64,000 nt of DNA, from contig OX578137.1 of the NCBI GenBank assembly GCA_951213105.1, positions 56,063,236-56,127,235 of the forward strand, read 5' to 3'. Below the pieces are notes generated by a model that searched no databases, had not been told where the DNA came from, and saw only the letters and a program-made list of their open reading frames with translations. Positions 23,229 through 34,716 of the stretch are shown here, piece after piece (positions within the stretch are counted from its first letter, which is position 1; each line of letters starts with the position of its first letter). Origin of the DNA: Amaurobius ferox (Eukaryota; Arthropoda; Arachnida; Araneae; Amaurobiidae). The translations under genes and the position numbers were made by a program.

Positions 23229-24192
23229 GCTGAAGCTTTAATTTCGGTATATTTTAAGTTTAACATGTCTGTTTAAATAATCTGAAAAAAAGGGGCTAAA
23301 ATTGCAGGGACAGAACCCTCGACATAAACTTTCGCTTCACGCTGTTACCGCGGCACTTTTCTGCTATGCTATAAATGGTGTTGCAGCTTTTTTTTTTTTT
23401 ACAATATAAAGCATTCTTTGGATTGCCGACTAGAATAAATCTGAGGTAGAACTCATAAAATTGATTTTCCTGACAACATTGTTTATTTACTATTTAAAAC
23501 TGCAATCGTAAAAGCACCGCGTTTGAAACGAGGACAGAACTCGCGATCAACATACCCGCTGCCTACCTCCCTAATCACATGACTGTTTGAGCCACAAAGT
23601 TCATTGAAACTAGAAGTTATTTAAGTTTTCATTATGGAAAAATTTAAATAAAGAGCCAGGATGGCTTTGAATGCTATATATTATTTTATTTTATAATTAT
23701 ATAAAGAGGGTAAAATCAGATGTTGTATTCAATTTCAATTATATTTTTGAAAATTGCAAAAATTATATCTGATTTTGATCTTTTACATATAAAATTCTAA
23801 ATTGAAATGTAGCATTTAAGGACATCCTGGCATTGTTTTTCTTAATGACGATCAATATCCGCACGGGAAATGCTCATTTATCATTTGATCTAAACCAAAG
23901 TTAAGCTTAAGATGGCGACGACCGAAGTTTCGATTTCGGTGTATATTTAAGTTTAACATCTTTAAATAATCTGACAAAAAAAAACAACAACAACAAAACA
24001 AAACCGCTGTTTAATTTGCCGAGGATAAATTTTCGGAAAAAAAAGAATAACTTTATCGCTGCGCTACAAATGACGCTGTAATTTTACTTTACTTTAACAT
24101 TCAAAAACTTTCTCTGGATTGGAAATAATAATAAATCTGAGCTAGAACCTATAAGACAACATTGTTTATTTATTATTTAAAACTCTAATCTA

Positions 24193-24821
24193 AAAATAAG
24201 CTTTGCGTTTGAGGTGAGGACAGAACTTGATATCAACAGATCCGCTGCCCAACGCCTTAACCACTGGACCGTTTGAATCACGAACTGCATTGAAACGAGG
24301 AATTATTTAAGTTTTCATTAAAAAAAAAAATAAAAAAAATCCAGGATGCCCTTAAACGCTATATTTTATTTTAGAAATATATAAAAAAGATAAAGTCAGG
24401 TGTTATATACAATTTCCATTATACTTTAGAAAACTGGAAAAATTATATCGGATTTTTACCTTTTCATATAAAATTCTAAATTCAAATCTAGCAATCCAGG
24501 ACATCCTGGCACCCTTTTTCTTGTTCTAATGATGTTCAATATCCGCCTGGGAAATGCCCATTTATCATCAGATTTAAATCAAAACTAAGCATATGAGCTA
24601 AGCTGGCGACGACTGAAGCTCCGATTTCTGTGTATTTAAGTTTAACATTTTAATATGTCCTTTAAAACAATCGGAAAAACGCGGCTAAAATTTCCGGGGA
24701 ACAAAATTTTCGACAAAAACGAGCAACTTTCCCGTTACGCTACGAATGACTTGGCAATTTTATTTTAGTTTAACAATCTGGTCCTTCATCTGAGTTGGAA
24801 ACAACAAAATCTAGGTCCCAT
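24193..24821 (-). repeat. Diverged continuation of the P repeat (array right flank)
   Basis: Starting exactly where unit 4 stops, this sequence continues the interrupted second P copy (AGGACAGAACTTGATATC, AGGACATCCTGGCA, CCTGGGAAATGCCC) and starts a third (GGCGACGACTGAAGCTCC at about 24606). A minus-strand tRNA-like block at 24214-24280 has the A box GGTCCAGTGGTTAAGGC and the B box ATCAAGTTCTGTCC. It is clearly more diverged than copies within the units. Confidence 0.75.
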
Positions 24822-25080
24822 AGGGTTACAGAAAAATTAGGTCCCATAGGGTTCAATGTATTTCATTTTTTCAACCCGGGTTCAATCCAAAACTAATTGA
24901 GTGATATTATTCATTTATATTCCCATAGATCCATCCCACAGACCATCTGAACAGCATACTAAAATTTCATTTTGATAAAGTCATTTTTACGGCAATTATC
25001 GTGCGAACGAACAGACAGACAGACAGACTGAACAAAGTCAGACATTTTTCAACTATGTTGTAAATTGTTAAAAATGAAAT
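24822..25080 (+). repeat. R2 3'-end fragment
   Basis: Contains AATTAGGTCCCATAGGGTT, CCCGGGTTCAATCC, a GACAGACAGACAGAC tract (25011-25026) and the TTTCAACTATGTTGTAAA end hairpin (arms degraded). The ATTAGGTCCCATAGGG phrase is partly doubled at its start. It lies tail-to-tail with the next R2 copy. Confidence 0.8.
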
Positions 25081-25114
25081 TGCAGAAATTGCGCATATTT
25101 CGAGGAATATATAT

Positions 25115-26420
25115 TTTTTAACACTTTACAACAAAGTTGAAAAGTGTTTATGACTTTGTTCATTCTGTCTGCCTGTCTGTCCGTTAGCACGATAACTGCC
25201 GTAAAAATGACTTAATCAAAATGAAATTTTAGTATGTTGTTCAGACGGTTTGTAGGACTTATGGGAATATAAATGAATAATATCACCCAATTAGTTTTGG
25301 ATTGAACCAGGGTTGAAAAAATGAAATACATTGAACCCTATGCGACCTAATTTTTCAAACATTTTTTAAGCGGATTTAAAAGTCACAAATTGCTTCGAAA
25401 ATTTTAGGTAATATTCAAATTATTCCATAAAATATATAAAAAAAGTTTCAGCAAAATATATTCAGTAGTTTTTTAAGTAAAAATTAAAATAATAATTACA
25501 CCTCTAATATGAAGCGATCAGGTGACAACGATATGAAAAGGTAACGTGACCCACTTCAAAATATAATATGGCCTCCATCTTGTCTCAAAATCGTGATTTT
25601 TAAAGTTCCTTTTAATTCATATTGAGTGTTGTATTCGTCCTAAAACCACTTTATTTTTGCTTAAATTCTGTGCATCTACATACTGAAACAATGCAATGAC
25701 AATATATTTGAGTTTAAATGATCATCCAAATTTGATTATTTTTACAACGAAGCCTATTTTTCACTTATGTAAAATGTAAATAGCAAAATATGTAGGATGA
25801 GTTGTCTAAAATTGCTGTATATTTTTAACTCAAAAGTATTTAGCTCATGGAGTTTGCATAGCTAATATGAATGAAATATTCATTGATTTTACAGACAGAA
25901 GGACGGATTTTTTTCGATGAAGTTTTAAGTATAGAGTTTAATTACTTGTAGCTCCATGGTCTTAATTTTTAAATAAAATAAATTATTATAGTATTGTGAT
26001 GAATGAAATGAATGGGAAAAATGATATGAATAAAATGCTGCTTTTATAGAGAGAGCCAGGCGTGTTATTTTTCTATGACGTTATTTGAATGAATTTCAGT
26101 TGTTTTCGATGATGTTTTCAAATATAATAAATTATCGTAGTATTAGGATAATTTTAAAAGTAGTTCCGAGGAATGTATTGCATTTTAGAGATGGTTAAAC
26201 CAAGCAATTTATATTTCAATGCCGTTATTTGAATGAAGTTCATTTTTTTCGATGAAGGTTTAAGTTTTCAAATATAATAAATTAATATAGTATTGTGATA
26301 AATTTTAAAATATTACCGAGGAATGTATTGCATTTTAGAGATGTTTAAATAAAATTGCATTGAAGTTGGAATGTGTTTCATAATCAATGCTTTAAGCATG
26401 ATTGATCTTTCTTGTTTTAA
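25115..26420 (-). repeat. R2 dispersed repeat, near full length, minus strand
   Basis: Starts with the terminal hairpin AACACTTTACAAC / GTTGAAAAGTGTT, then CATTCTGTCTGCCTGTCTG, CGATAACTGCCGTAAAAATG, and the whole family in reverse to GATTGATCTTTCTTG near 26413. The body includes the internally doubled segment (two ATTACCGAGGAATGTATTG-type blocks at about 26165 and 26315). No coding potential. Confidence 0.8.
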
Positions 26421-27327
26421 GTATGAAGAAATTATTCTACATATTTGGTTTAAACACGTTAAAAATATCGGTCGTTGCTCTTTTCAGTGGCGTCCAGATG
26501 GAAACTTTGTGACAATATTTTCGATCCCAAGGAATTGATTTGTATGAAAATTGTCTAACAATGCGCTTCAATATATAACTAAAACGCTAATTCGAATTTA
26601 AAAAAAATTCTCTGAGGTTCCTTCGGATCTGACCTGAAGCATTACAGTACAAAATTTTGCAGCTGTGGGTAGCTTAGATTTTCTAGATGACTTACGAACA
26701 GATGACTTATGAACAAAAGAAACATCTTCTTTTATTGGGTTAGGTAAATTGATCACAGTAAGGGAAGTCATGTGGATCAAACATTATTTTAAACGGATTT
26801 TTTTAGAATGGTGGATTTGCAACTGTTTCTAACTGGAAATGAAGAAAGTACGCTATAGATTTTGAGAACAACATATTGTGTCTGTCCCAATTTATTTTAA
26901 TTTAGAATTACAAAGAAAGACTGTGTTTGCATGAAATATAAATATTAAAAACACAGTTCATGCATTATAAAAAAGCCCTTACAAAAACATGAAATAACTT
27001 GACATTTATATGCAAATGCATATTTATTGTCCGTATACCTGCAGACTATTTAAATCCCTCCGGAACCCGAACGCGCATAAAGTTTATCATGCTTGGTATT
27101 TTGCATTTGTTTTACAGCTTCATTTAAACAAATATTTGATGCTTAACGCAGTAAAATAAAATAATTTATATCTTTCTAACTGCAGATTATGATGAAAATG
27201 CATATTAAAGGTGGTATTTGTTTGTTTGATATTTTTCTCGATAAGATGTTTTTGAATTTGTTTATTTTGACTTCAAAAGTTTATAATTTAATAAAGTAAG
27301 TTCAATATTCTTACTTATTTCACTGCA
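26421..27327. other. No gene recognised
   Basis: One minus-strand ORF of 60 codons at 26598-26780 (basic, serine-rich, no motif recognised) is the only candidate. I cannot tell it from chance. Confidence 0.5.
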
Positions 27328-27560
27328 AAAAATCTGTTGTAGGCAGCACATGACTTTCCATACATATTATAATGAATTTGTTTTATTTTTTGATAGATAA
27401 TGGTGAATTGAAATCGTAAATTGAAATTTAGTGTCTTGTGGACGTTATTGTCAGGCAAAATTTTCTTGAAGTATTTGAATTAACTTACATTTCACATGTG
27501 AGAAAAAATAACTCGACAGCAGAAAAATTGGGATCTTAGGTAGTATAGTCCCTGATTCAA
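27328..27560 (+). mobile_element. HINE-A 5'-end fragment
   Basis: AAAATCTGTTGTAGGCAGC, then ACATGACTTTCCATACA, is the family 5' end; similarity fades within about 200 bp. Confidence 0.5.
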
Positions 27561-27659
27561 ACATGTTACTTGATAAAAAAAGATCAATGTTGTCTGTATT
27601 TTCGTTTGTTGGTTGCGTAACTGGAAAATCTAAGCCTAACTAAAAATCTAAACCCTGTT

Positions 27660-28533
27660 TATTTAAAACTCATCGAATCGATCGAATGTTTGGAAGATAA
27701 TTCCCCCCCTCCCCCCACAAAAATTTTCGAATGGAATTTTGAATAAATCACAAAAAATATATACTTTCAATAATGATAAATATATAGTCATTTACGACAT
27801 ATTTTTTCATTGGAATACGAATGATACAAACTTTAGAACGCCGACATGAATCATTCTCTATATATTTATTACACGATTTTCGTATGAATTTTTGAAAGGG
27901 TTATCAAAAGAATCATCATAATTTTCAGTAATGTTAAATAGTTGAAAGGGTTATCAAAAGAATCATCATAAATTTTTTCAGTAATGTTAAATAGTTAATA
28001 ATTTAAGATCTGATTTTTCATTGGAAAACGAATAAGACATATTTTAGAACGCTGATGAATTCATGAACTGTTCTCGAAATATATCACGTCTTTCACCTAC
28101 AAAAAATTATATAAAATTAAAAAGGAGTAAGTATCCCCAAATATGTTCCATTTTCATATTTAATATTATGCAACTAATCTGTTAACACCATTCTCGTGGA
28201 TCTAGTTCATTCCATTTACAAGAGAAGGTACTTCTTGTACTATTTTTGTATTTTGACGCCAAAGAATTTGGAAATATTTATTTTACTGGATATTCATTAA
28301 CAGTTAATTGCAGTTTGGAGAGTATTTTGTACGAGAGTATGAATTAGTCAATGTTTGAACTCCTAACTTATCAAAAGCGCCTACTTTCAATTTACGTGGT
28401 GTTAATTCAATGCCAAAAACAGCATGCTGTAAGTTTTATATACCATATTTTGCTGTGAAAAGAATAAAATCATTGCATTATATAGGGAAAGTCACTTGTT
28501 GACCACATCAGATATTTTAAAAAAATTAATTAT
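27660..28533 (-). mobile_element. Diverged HINE-A copy, minus strand
   Basis: Reading backwards, the 5' end is at about 28490-28533 (TATAGGGAAAGTCACTTG, ACCACATCAGA). The copy includes CATTCTCGTGGATCTAG (28192), ATGAACTGTTCTCGAA (28062) and TTAGAACGCCGACATGAATC (27833). A 58-bp stretch GTTATCAAAAGAATCATC... is tandemly duplicated at 27898-28000. The 3' hairpin is lost. It is more diverged than the copies at 29.7 or 44.2 kb. Confidence 0.65.
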
Positions 28534-29665
28534 GCGTTCCTTTTAAAATAATTAATAATCATATTTTTAATACGTACATTTCCCCCCAATTATTTCATCA
28601 ATTAAAAAGCAAGTTTTTCCTTTATGCAATTTCTAGGAAAAGATATTCAGAATTAATTTTTTGCGAGTTGTTAAAGAAAGTTTTTTTTTTTACATGCTGA
28701 TATGTTTAACGGATACTTAAACATTGATGAAGAATACTATTTTTATTTTGGATTTTTAATAGATGTATTCATTAAGCTGATTTTAATTGTTCAGAAAGTT
28801 ATTATTTCTTTTTTTATACACATAAAAGATTTTCTTTAATAATTAAAAAAAAATGCATTTATACGGTTTGAGCTTAAGCTGAGAGCAATAGTTTTATTTT
28901 CTTTTTAATTTGATTGTTCCGATAACTTTACAACTCAAATTCAACTAGAAGTGTTGATAGTACGGCCATAAGTGATATGTGGTCGTGTTGTTGTGGTATT
29001 ATAGAAAAATAAACTCAATTTTATTTAAATTCACAATCAGCTGTGTGATGCAATGGAAAAGCGCGATGGAAAAAATCTGATGTGAGAAGTTCATGATTTT
29101 AATATAATAAAAAATATAATTAGAAAATGCTATATACAGCAAATGTGTGAAAGAAAGAAAATATAATACAGTAGCAGCCAAAAAGATCCTTTATTTACTT
29201 ACACATTTTAGAATTATGCATTTTATCAGAATACCACCACGTCAGAAATTCAGGATGAGGCCACTATGTCCCACTAGAGCTTCACAAACATTACATCATT
29301 GAACTTTGACTTGCTGTTGCTCCTTATATTTTACAGTAATTTCGTGGCAAGTTTCATATAACTGTTTCATACAAAGGGACAGCAAGAGCGGCTGTCCCTT
29401 TGTATAAAACAGAACTTCCTCTGCTGGATCGTCAATATCCGTTTTATCAAAATCACATTAATTTATTCTGATCTTCAAAGCCATCCCAATATTACTGTTA
29501 GTTTTGGTGATCATGTTTACTTTGATCAGAAATTTCTCTCAAAATTACTCTCACTCTGTTCTATGAGATCGTAAAAGACATTTTTTCTGAAAAGAGTTTT
29601 TATACTCTACATACCTTCCTAGCCCACAGGGTTGAAGTAAGGGGGTCACATGTGGAGGCAAAAAA
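28534..29665. other. No gene; short HINE-A fragment and a strong hairpin
   Basis: A 50-bp HINE-A 5' fragment lies at about 29066-29115 (AAAAATCTGATGTGAGAAG). A 20-bp-arm hairpin sits at 29364-29410 (separate entry). The rest is AT-rich without recognisable genes. Confidence 0.5.
29364..29410. other. Hairpin, 20-bp arms and 7-nt loop
   Basis: Left arm 29364-29383 (GTTTCATACAAAGGGACAGC) and right arm 29391-29410 (GCTGTCCCTTTGTATAAAAC) pair with a single mismatch across loop AAGAGCG. The 15 bp next to the loop are perfect. It lies outside the recognised HINE-A copies. It could be a MITE remnant or an inverted duplication; a small-RNA precursor is possible but the stem is short. Confidence 0.7.
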
Positions 29666-29675
29666 AAAAAAAAAT

Positions 29676-30530
29676 TCTGATGTGTGTAATACGTGATTTT
29701 CCTTATATAATGCAATGAATTTACCACTTTTACAGTAAAAAAATAGGTTTTTCTTCAAGTAGATACTTATATTCTTTCCAAGATATTGAATTTTCGTCAA
29801 TCAGTTGTCATTTTCATTGATTTAGCGTCATTTTTATCCCTTTGGTGAGATTTTCGTTAATTTGGCAACATTTTATAAAGTCGCCAAGTTGGCGACACTC
29901 CCCCAAATTCGTCGCCAAAATCTCTCCGGAGCGTTATGGACGGAGATTATTGGCGTCTCCATAATCATTTATAGCATATAAATGATTATGAAGACGCCAA
30001 TAATCAGTTATATGCTATAAGTTATTCTTATAGCATATAAATGATTATTGGCGTTCAAATGCAAAAGTATTACTCAAAGTGCCTTTTCTCATGAATGGAA
30101 CGAGCTAGATCCACGAGAATGATGTCACCCAATATATCGCATGATATTACATATGAAAAGTGAATATGTTTCTCAACAGTTAATAGATTTTATTTAATTT
30201 ATGGGATTTTTTGATAAATTTATTTTAAAAATGTGCAGTATCTCGAGAACGGTTCATGCTAGAGATCTAAAGTTTATGTCAATCGTTTTCTAAGGAAAAA
30301 TTACAAAAGAAATATCTATTTGCGTAACTTCATTAAAGGTATTGATTTTTTGATGATTTTTTCAAAATTTCACTTGAAAATTTAGGGGGTTCTGAACATT
30401 CGATTACGTATAAAAACAATAGGCTTCTAGTATTCACTGATTGCGATTTTTGTACCAAATTTCATTCGAATCGGTCCATTCGTTCGCGAGATATCGTCTC
30501 CACAGACTCACTGACACACCCACACACATA

Positions 30531-30576
<46 letters not shown>

Positions 30577-30733
30577 TACACGCACACACACACACACACA
30601 CAGAGATCACCTCCAAAATGTTTGATTCGTGATCAGGGATGCTTGAAACGTGCTCTCCCGTCGAAAACTCGAATTCGAATTTTCGACCCCGTCACAATAC
30701 TCTCTTTATACATTATGTATATAAGGAAAGTAA
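29676..30733 (+). mobile_element. HINE-A full-length copy
   Basis: 5' end TCTGATGTGTG, the TTTTCCTTATATAATG subterminal repeat, core GTCGCCAAGTTGGCGAC (29879), GAGCTAGATCCACGAG, TATCTCGAGAACGG, a CA tract (30507-30602), CTCCCGTCGAAAACTCG and the end hairpin TATACATTATGTATATAAGG to about 30733. It contains a private expansion: a nearly perfect inverted repeat at 29949-30001. ORFs at 30434-30632 are CA-tract artefacts. Confidence 0.88.
29949..30001. repeat. 24-bp-arm inverted repeat inside a HINE-A copy
   Basis: Arms ATTGGCGTCTCCATAATCAT... (29949-29972) and its complement (29978-30001) pair with one mismatch around AGCAT. The phrase TAAATGATTATTGGCG then recurs at 30039-30054. Other HINE-A copies have only one such phrase, so this copy has a local inverted expansion. 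Confidence 0.75.
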
Positions 30734-31679
30734 GAACAATTATTCTGGTGTTATTGTTAAGTTCGGATTCAAGAGGATGCGATGAATAAATAATAAGGTT
30801 TCTTCAAGCAGCCCATTAGCATCTGAGTAACAATTAACTCTGAGTGGTCCATTAACCTCTGAGTTACTAGAAAAGTGTCTATATGTTCTACTCAGACACA
30901 TGCTTGTTTGATACTGCGATTAAATGGCTTGTAAGGTTCATTTTCAGCGAAAATGGCTGAGTAATGACAAGATAAATGTCTAAGCTGATATCCCACAAGG
31001 AGAAATCTTCTGGTTTCGATTTTATTTAAAAATTTCTCAACATTCAGCTTAATTTTTAACAACTCGCTAATTCGAATATATCTCGGTCGCCATTAGTTCT
31101 AATTAGAGGGATTTTACTGTGTATTCTCTATTACGTTTAATTGATTTCTGAAACGGGGTGAAACTGCTACTATTTTATCGTTTTTATATTGGCGTATCTT
31201 GTTCTAACCTCATATTTTTTTGTAAAATTATTTATAAACGGGATCAGGATGCCTTGTTCTTTATTTAGATCTATCTATGAAGATAATTTTGTACACCAAG
31301 AAAATGATTCTCATGTTTCTTTTTAAGGAAATTAAATGAAATATTTTAATATAATTTTTTAAAGACTAATATAATTAATACTATCGGAATTTGAATATAT
31401 TTTGACTTACGATAAGAAACGCCGGCATATTTGTTAGTATACTATATATTGAATAAGGTATGTAAAACGATTAATAACTTTCATGCTGAGCTAATTAAAC
31501 TGGAGAAAAATCTTAATTTTATCTATAGTGAATAAAAAAAGAAATCTGGGTGAAATCAAATTGTGTAGCAAGTTCTTCTCTAGGAGAAGAATAAGGATAG
31601 CAATAAGATTTAATCAATAGAAATAAGCATCATTTTCCCAACCTTTAATCAACGATTGAAGTTTTCATGCAAATATCTT
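30734..31679. other. AT-rich sequence, no gene seen
   Basis: No substantial ORFs, repeats or RNA motifs were recognised. Confidence 0.5.
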
Positions 31680-32190
31680 TCAGCAGACGCGGAATAAAGT
31701 CATTAAAATAAATTTAGCCATATACAGTCGTTTATAGATTTATCAATAAATAAATGACTTGTAAATTCGCCTTTTAGCTTTTAATTATTTAACTGTTTTC
31801 CTTTTCAGATGGGTTTGCACGGAAGTTTTTAAGAGATCAACACAAACACCGATGGTTGATTTATTACATTTTTATACTATAAACAACGTAAGAGTCATTA
31901 TAATTTAACGATAATATTACGTTAGAAATTTTAATTACGTTGTTTTATTGTTATACCACTGAAGTACTTTCAGTAATTAAAACAGTTCCATTGCCTTTTT
32001 ATCTTGATCAAAGTTTCATCTTTGTCTTGGTTTCCATCTTGGATAAAAAAGTTGAATGAAAAATCTCTGAAAGCGTAGATGTTTGCGTGCTGTTCTGATT
32101 AAAGAATCTTTAATTTAAAAGTATAAACGATATATTCTGAGTTTGTTAAAAATAAACATGATTAAGGTTCTTTGAAGAATAATTCTTCTA
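31680..32190 (+). repeat. R5 dispersed repeat, copy 1
   Basis: Shares ordered blocks with 43.74-44.19 kb: TTTTAGCTTTTAATTATTT, AGAAATTTTAATTAC, AAGCTTCATCTTTGTCTTG-like sequence and CGTAGATGTTTNCGTGC. Part of it recurs at about 41.34-41.54 kb. No ORF. In both long copies a HINE-A element lies immediately downstream. Confidence 0.6.
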
Positions 32191-32289
32191 AAATTTAGAT
32201 GATACTAACCAACGTCACTGACCACTTTTTGAAAAAGATCTTAATTAGCCATAAGCTGCAGTGTCCGCAACTAGTGATCAGTTTTTTTT

Positions 32290-33214
32290 TTACTTTCTTT
32301 ATATACATAATGTATAAGGAAAGTATTGTGACGGGGTTGAAAATTCGAATTCGAGTTTTCGACGGGAGAGCACGTTTCAAGCATCCCTGATCATGAATCA
32401 AACATTTTTGAAGTGATGTCTGTGTTTGTGTGTGCGCGTGTGTGTGTCAGTGAGCCTGTGGAGACGATAACTGACGAACGGATGGACCGATTCGAACAAA
32501 ATTTGGTACAAAAATTACAATCCGTAAACACTGGAAGCCTATTGTTTTTATACGCAATCGAATGTTGAGAATTTACCTAAATTTTCGAGTGAAATTTTGA
32601 AAAAATCGTCAAAAAATCAAAACATCTAATAAAGTTACGCAAATAGATATTTCTTATGTAATTTTTCATTAGAAAACGATTGACATAAATTTTAGAATGC
32701 TAACATGAACCGTTCTCGAGATATTGCACATTTTTAAAAAAATTATCAAAAAGTCATATAAAATAAAAAAAATATTTCCTATTGAGAAACATGTTCACTT
32801 TTCATATGTAATACTATGCGATAAATTTAGTGACATCATTCTCGTGGATCTAGCTTGTTCCATTCATGAAAAAAGATACTTTGAGTAATACGTTTGTATT
32901 TGAACGCCAATAGTCATCTATCTGCTATAAGAATGACTTATTTCTCCATCCATAACGCTTGGCGAGATTTTGGCGACGAATTTGGTGGAATGTCGTCAAC
33001 TTGGCACCTTTTTTAAATGCTGCTAAATTAACGAAAAACTCACCAAATGGATAAAAATGACGCTAAATCAATGAAAATAACGACTATTTGACGGAAATTC
33101 AATATCTTGGAAAGAATATAAATATCTACTATAAAAATAATCTAATTTTTTTTAATGTAAAAGTAGTAAATTCATTGCATTATATAAGGAAAGTCATGTG
33201 CTGTCCACATCAGA
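32290..33214 (-). mobile_element. HINE-A full-length copy, minus strand
   Basis: The end hairpin ACTTTCTTTATA / TATAAGGAAAGT starts at about 32292. Then come ATTGTGACGGGG, CGAATTCGAGTTTTCGACGG, a GT tract (32414-32450), CGTTCTCGAGATATTGC, GTGGATCTAGCTTG and the 5' end AAGTCATGTGCTGTCCACAT, finishing at TCAGA (33214). Confidence 0.88.
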
Positions 33215-33436
33215 TTTTTTAATTTTACGTAGACAAGCAACAAATACATGGATTACTAAAATAAAACCAACAGAACATACAGATATACACGCGACCGCTG
33301 CTGTGCCCCTGTACAGATTAATTAAGGCTAACGCTAGACATACAGATTACTTACATCGGAGCAATATACAGTTGACTGAACTTCTTAAAGTACTGCAAAT
33401 ACGCAGGAGTATAGGTCGCTGTGACCCAATAAAAAA

Positions 33437-33640
33437 AATCTGATGTGGGCAGCACATGACTTTTCTTTTATAATGCAATGAATTTCTTTCTTTCACAGTG
33501 AATACATGATGTATATATAAGATCCACGGCACAGTGTTTTTAATGTTGAATTGTAAATTTTACGCTTTTCCGGATAACAACATGAAAAACTATTTCAAAG
33601 TACCCAATTGGGGGATTATGGAATTTAAAATAAAAGAGAG
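33437..33640 (+). mobile_element. HINE-A subfamily II 5' fragment
   Basis: AAAATCTGATGTGGGCAGC, then the subfamily II block (TTTCACAGTGAATACATGAT, ATCCACGGCACAGTG, TTACGCTTTTCCGG). It is truncated after about 200 bp. It is separated from the preceding minus copy by only about 220 bp of unrelated sequence carrying an 81-codon ORF (33198-33443) with no recognised motif. Confidence 0.7.
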
Positions 33641-34373
33641 TGAAGTGAATAAAGTAAAACATTTAAATTATTAGCAAAAATAAGGCATTGGTGAGAACTT
33701 AGAAGGAGGAATAAATAGATAAACTCATATAAAAAGATAAAGATAGCAAAATCGCAAAATAGTAATTAAGAGTAACACATGAAGAAAGTATAAGAGGTAT
33801 AAAAATTGGGATAGCCATATTTAAAATTCACGAAAATATTTAGTAAATAAAGACATGAAGGCAACAAGTTGTTTCGGAGATTAAATCAAACATGAAACTT
33901 TAAAGCCAGTTAATTAAAATAAAATTAAACTGACGCCAATTATTAAAGAAATAATAGCAATTAGGAATAAACGATCAGTTTTGGAGTGCTACATTAGCCA
34001 CATTATTCATCTTTTTTTGAGGAAGTATTGGATGCTTTATTCTCACCAGCAGCGTTTATATTGAGATTAAATCATATATAATTCTTATAAATTATTTTAG
34101 ATGCATCAAACTTTCTGCTATTATGTCTCAAGTTTTAATTAAAAAAAAGAAAAAGCCGTTAAAAATCAATATAACTGCAAATCATTCCATTAAGCATGGG
34201 GGACTGTTCTATGAATGCTTACGGTATCACATGCTCAGGCTAAATAGTACATTTTGTTTCATTTTTAAAAGTACCTTTTTTAAGAAAAATATTGAAAAAA
34301 TGAAAATTTTTAACGCAGAATTATTGTAAAAAAAGAAATTCACGATTATTAAACAAATCGGTTTTGGGCACAT
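33641..34373. other. No gene recognised
   Basis: AT-rich sequence downstream of the transposase pseudogene. I looked for a hAT terminal inverted repeat and could not identify one. An ORF at 34123-34329 has no recognisable motif. Confidence 0.5.
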
Positions 34374-34673
34374 TCAGAACCAATCAGTTTTCCTCATTTT
34401 CATTAATGAAAAATGTTCAATCAGTTTTCTCTTATCCAGTGATGATGCAACTTCCTGGTTAATTGCAACCATGCTTAAGTCACTTAGTCTTTCTTCGCCC
34501 ATCGAACATCTCAAATAACTTTTCACCCTCTTCAAAACTGAGAAAGATCTTTCTGCTGCCGCTATCGTGACGGATAAGGTTAAAAATAAGACCAAGGCAG
34601 TCAAAACTTCTGGATAACTAGATGTTAGTATGTCAGTCTTTGTGTAAAGAAGATTAATAAGATCTGAGTTCAA
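34374..34673 (-). pseudogene. hAT C-terminal dimerisation domain fragment
   Basis: A 99-codon fragment with AAAERSFSVLKRVKSYLR (residues about 39-56), then MGEERLSDLSMVAI. This is the well-known signature of the hAT C-terminal dimerisation domain (ERSFS..K.....R..M...RL..L). It ends with a natural-looking C-terminus and stop. It is the most confident domain in the pseudogene. Confidence 0.9.
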
Positions 34674-34716
34674 CTGTTTTGCTTCCAGATTGTAGGGCCA
34701 TCCGAACTGAAACTAG

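Larger units (their letters stand above)
11379..24192 (+). repeat. Higher-order tandem array, four units of about 3.2 kb
   Basis: Four head-to-tail units: 11379-14570 (3192 bp), 14571-17784 (3214), 17785-20999 (3215) and 21000-24192 (3193). Each junction reads AACTCTAATCTA then ATTGCACATTTTTC, where the second half is the truncated HINE-A. Units differ by scattered substitutions, homopolymer lengths and a few small indels. Within each unit, in order: a HINE-A remnant of about 130 bp, ten plus-strand tRNA-like monomers (about 1.6 kb), a GC-richer segment with an ETS/CRE dyad, minus-strand tRNA-like sequences, and 1.4 copies of a 684-bp repeat (P). Short ORFs recurring at the unit period are by-products of the repetition. 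Confidence 0.95.
21000..24192 (+). repeat. Array unit 4
   Basis: The left half resembles units 2 and 3. The right half resembles unit 1 (no 22-bp duplication, GAGGAAAG, GATTTTGATC). It ends at AACTCTAATCTA and passes without a break into the continuation of the P repeat rather than into another HINE-A remnant. Confidence 0.95.
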
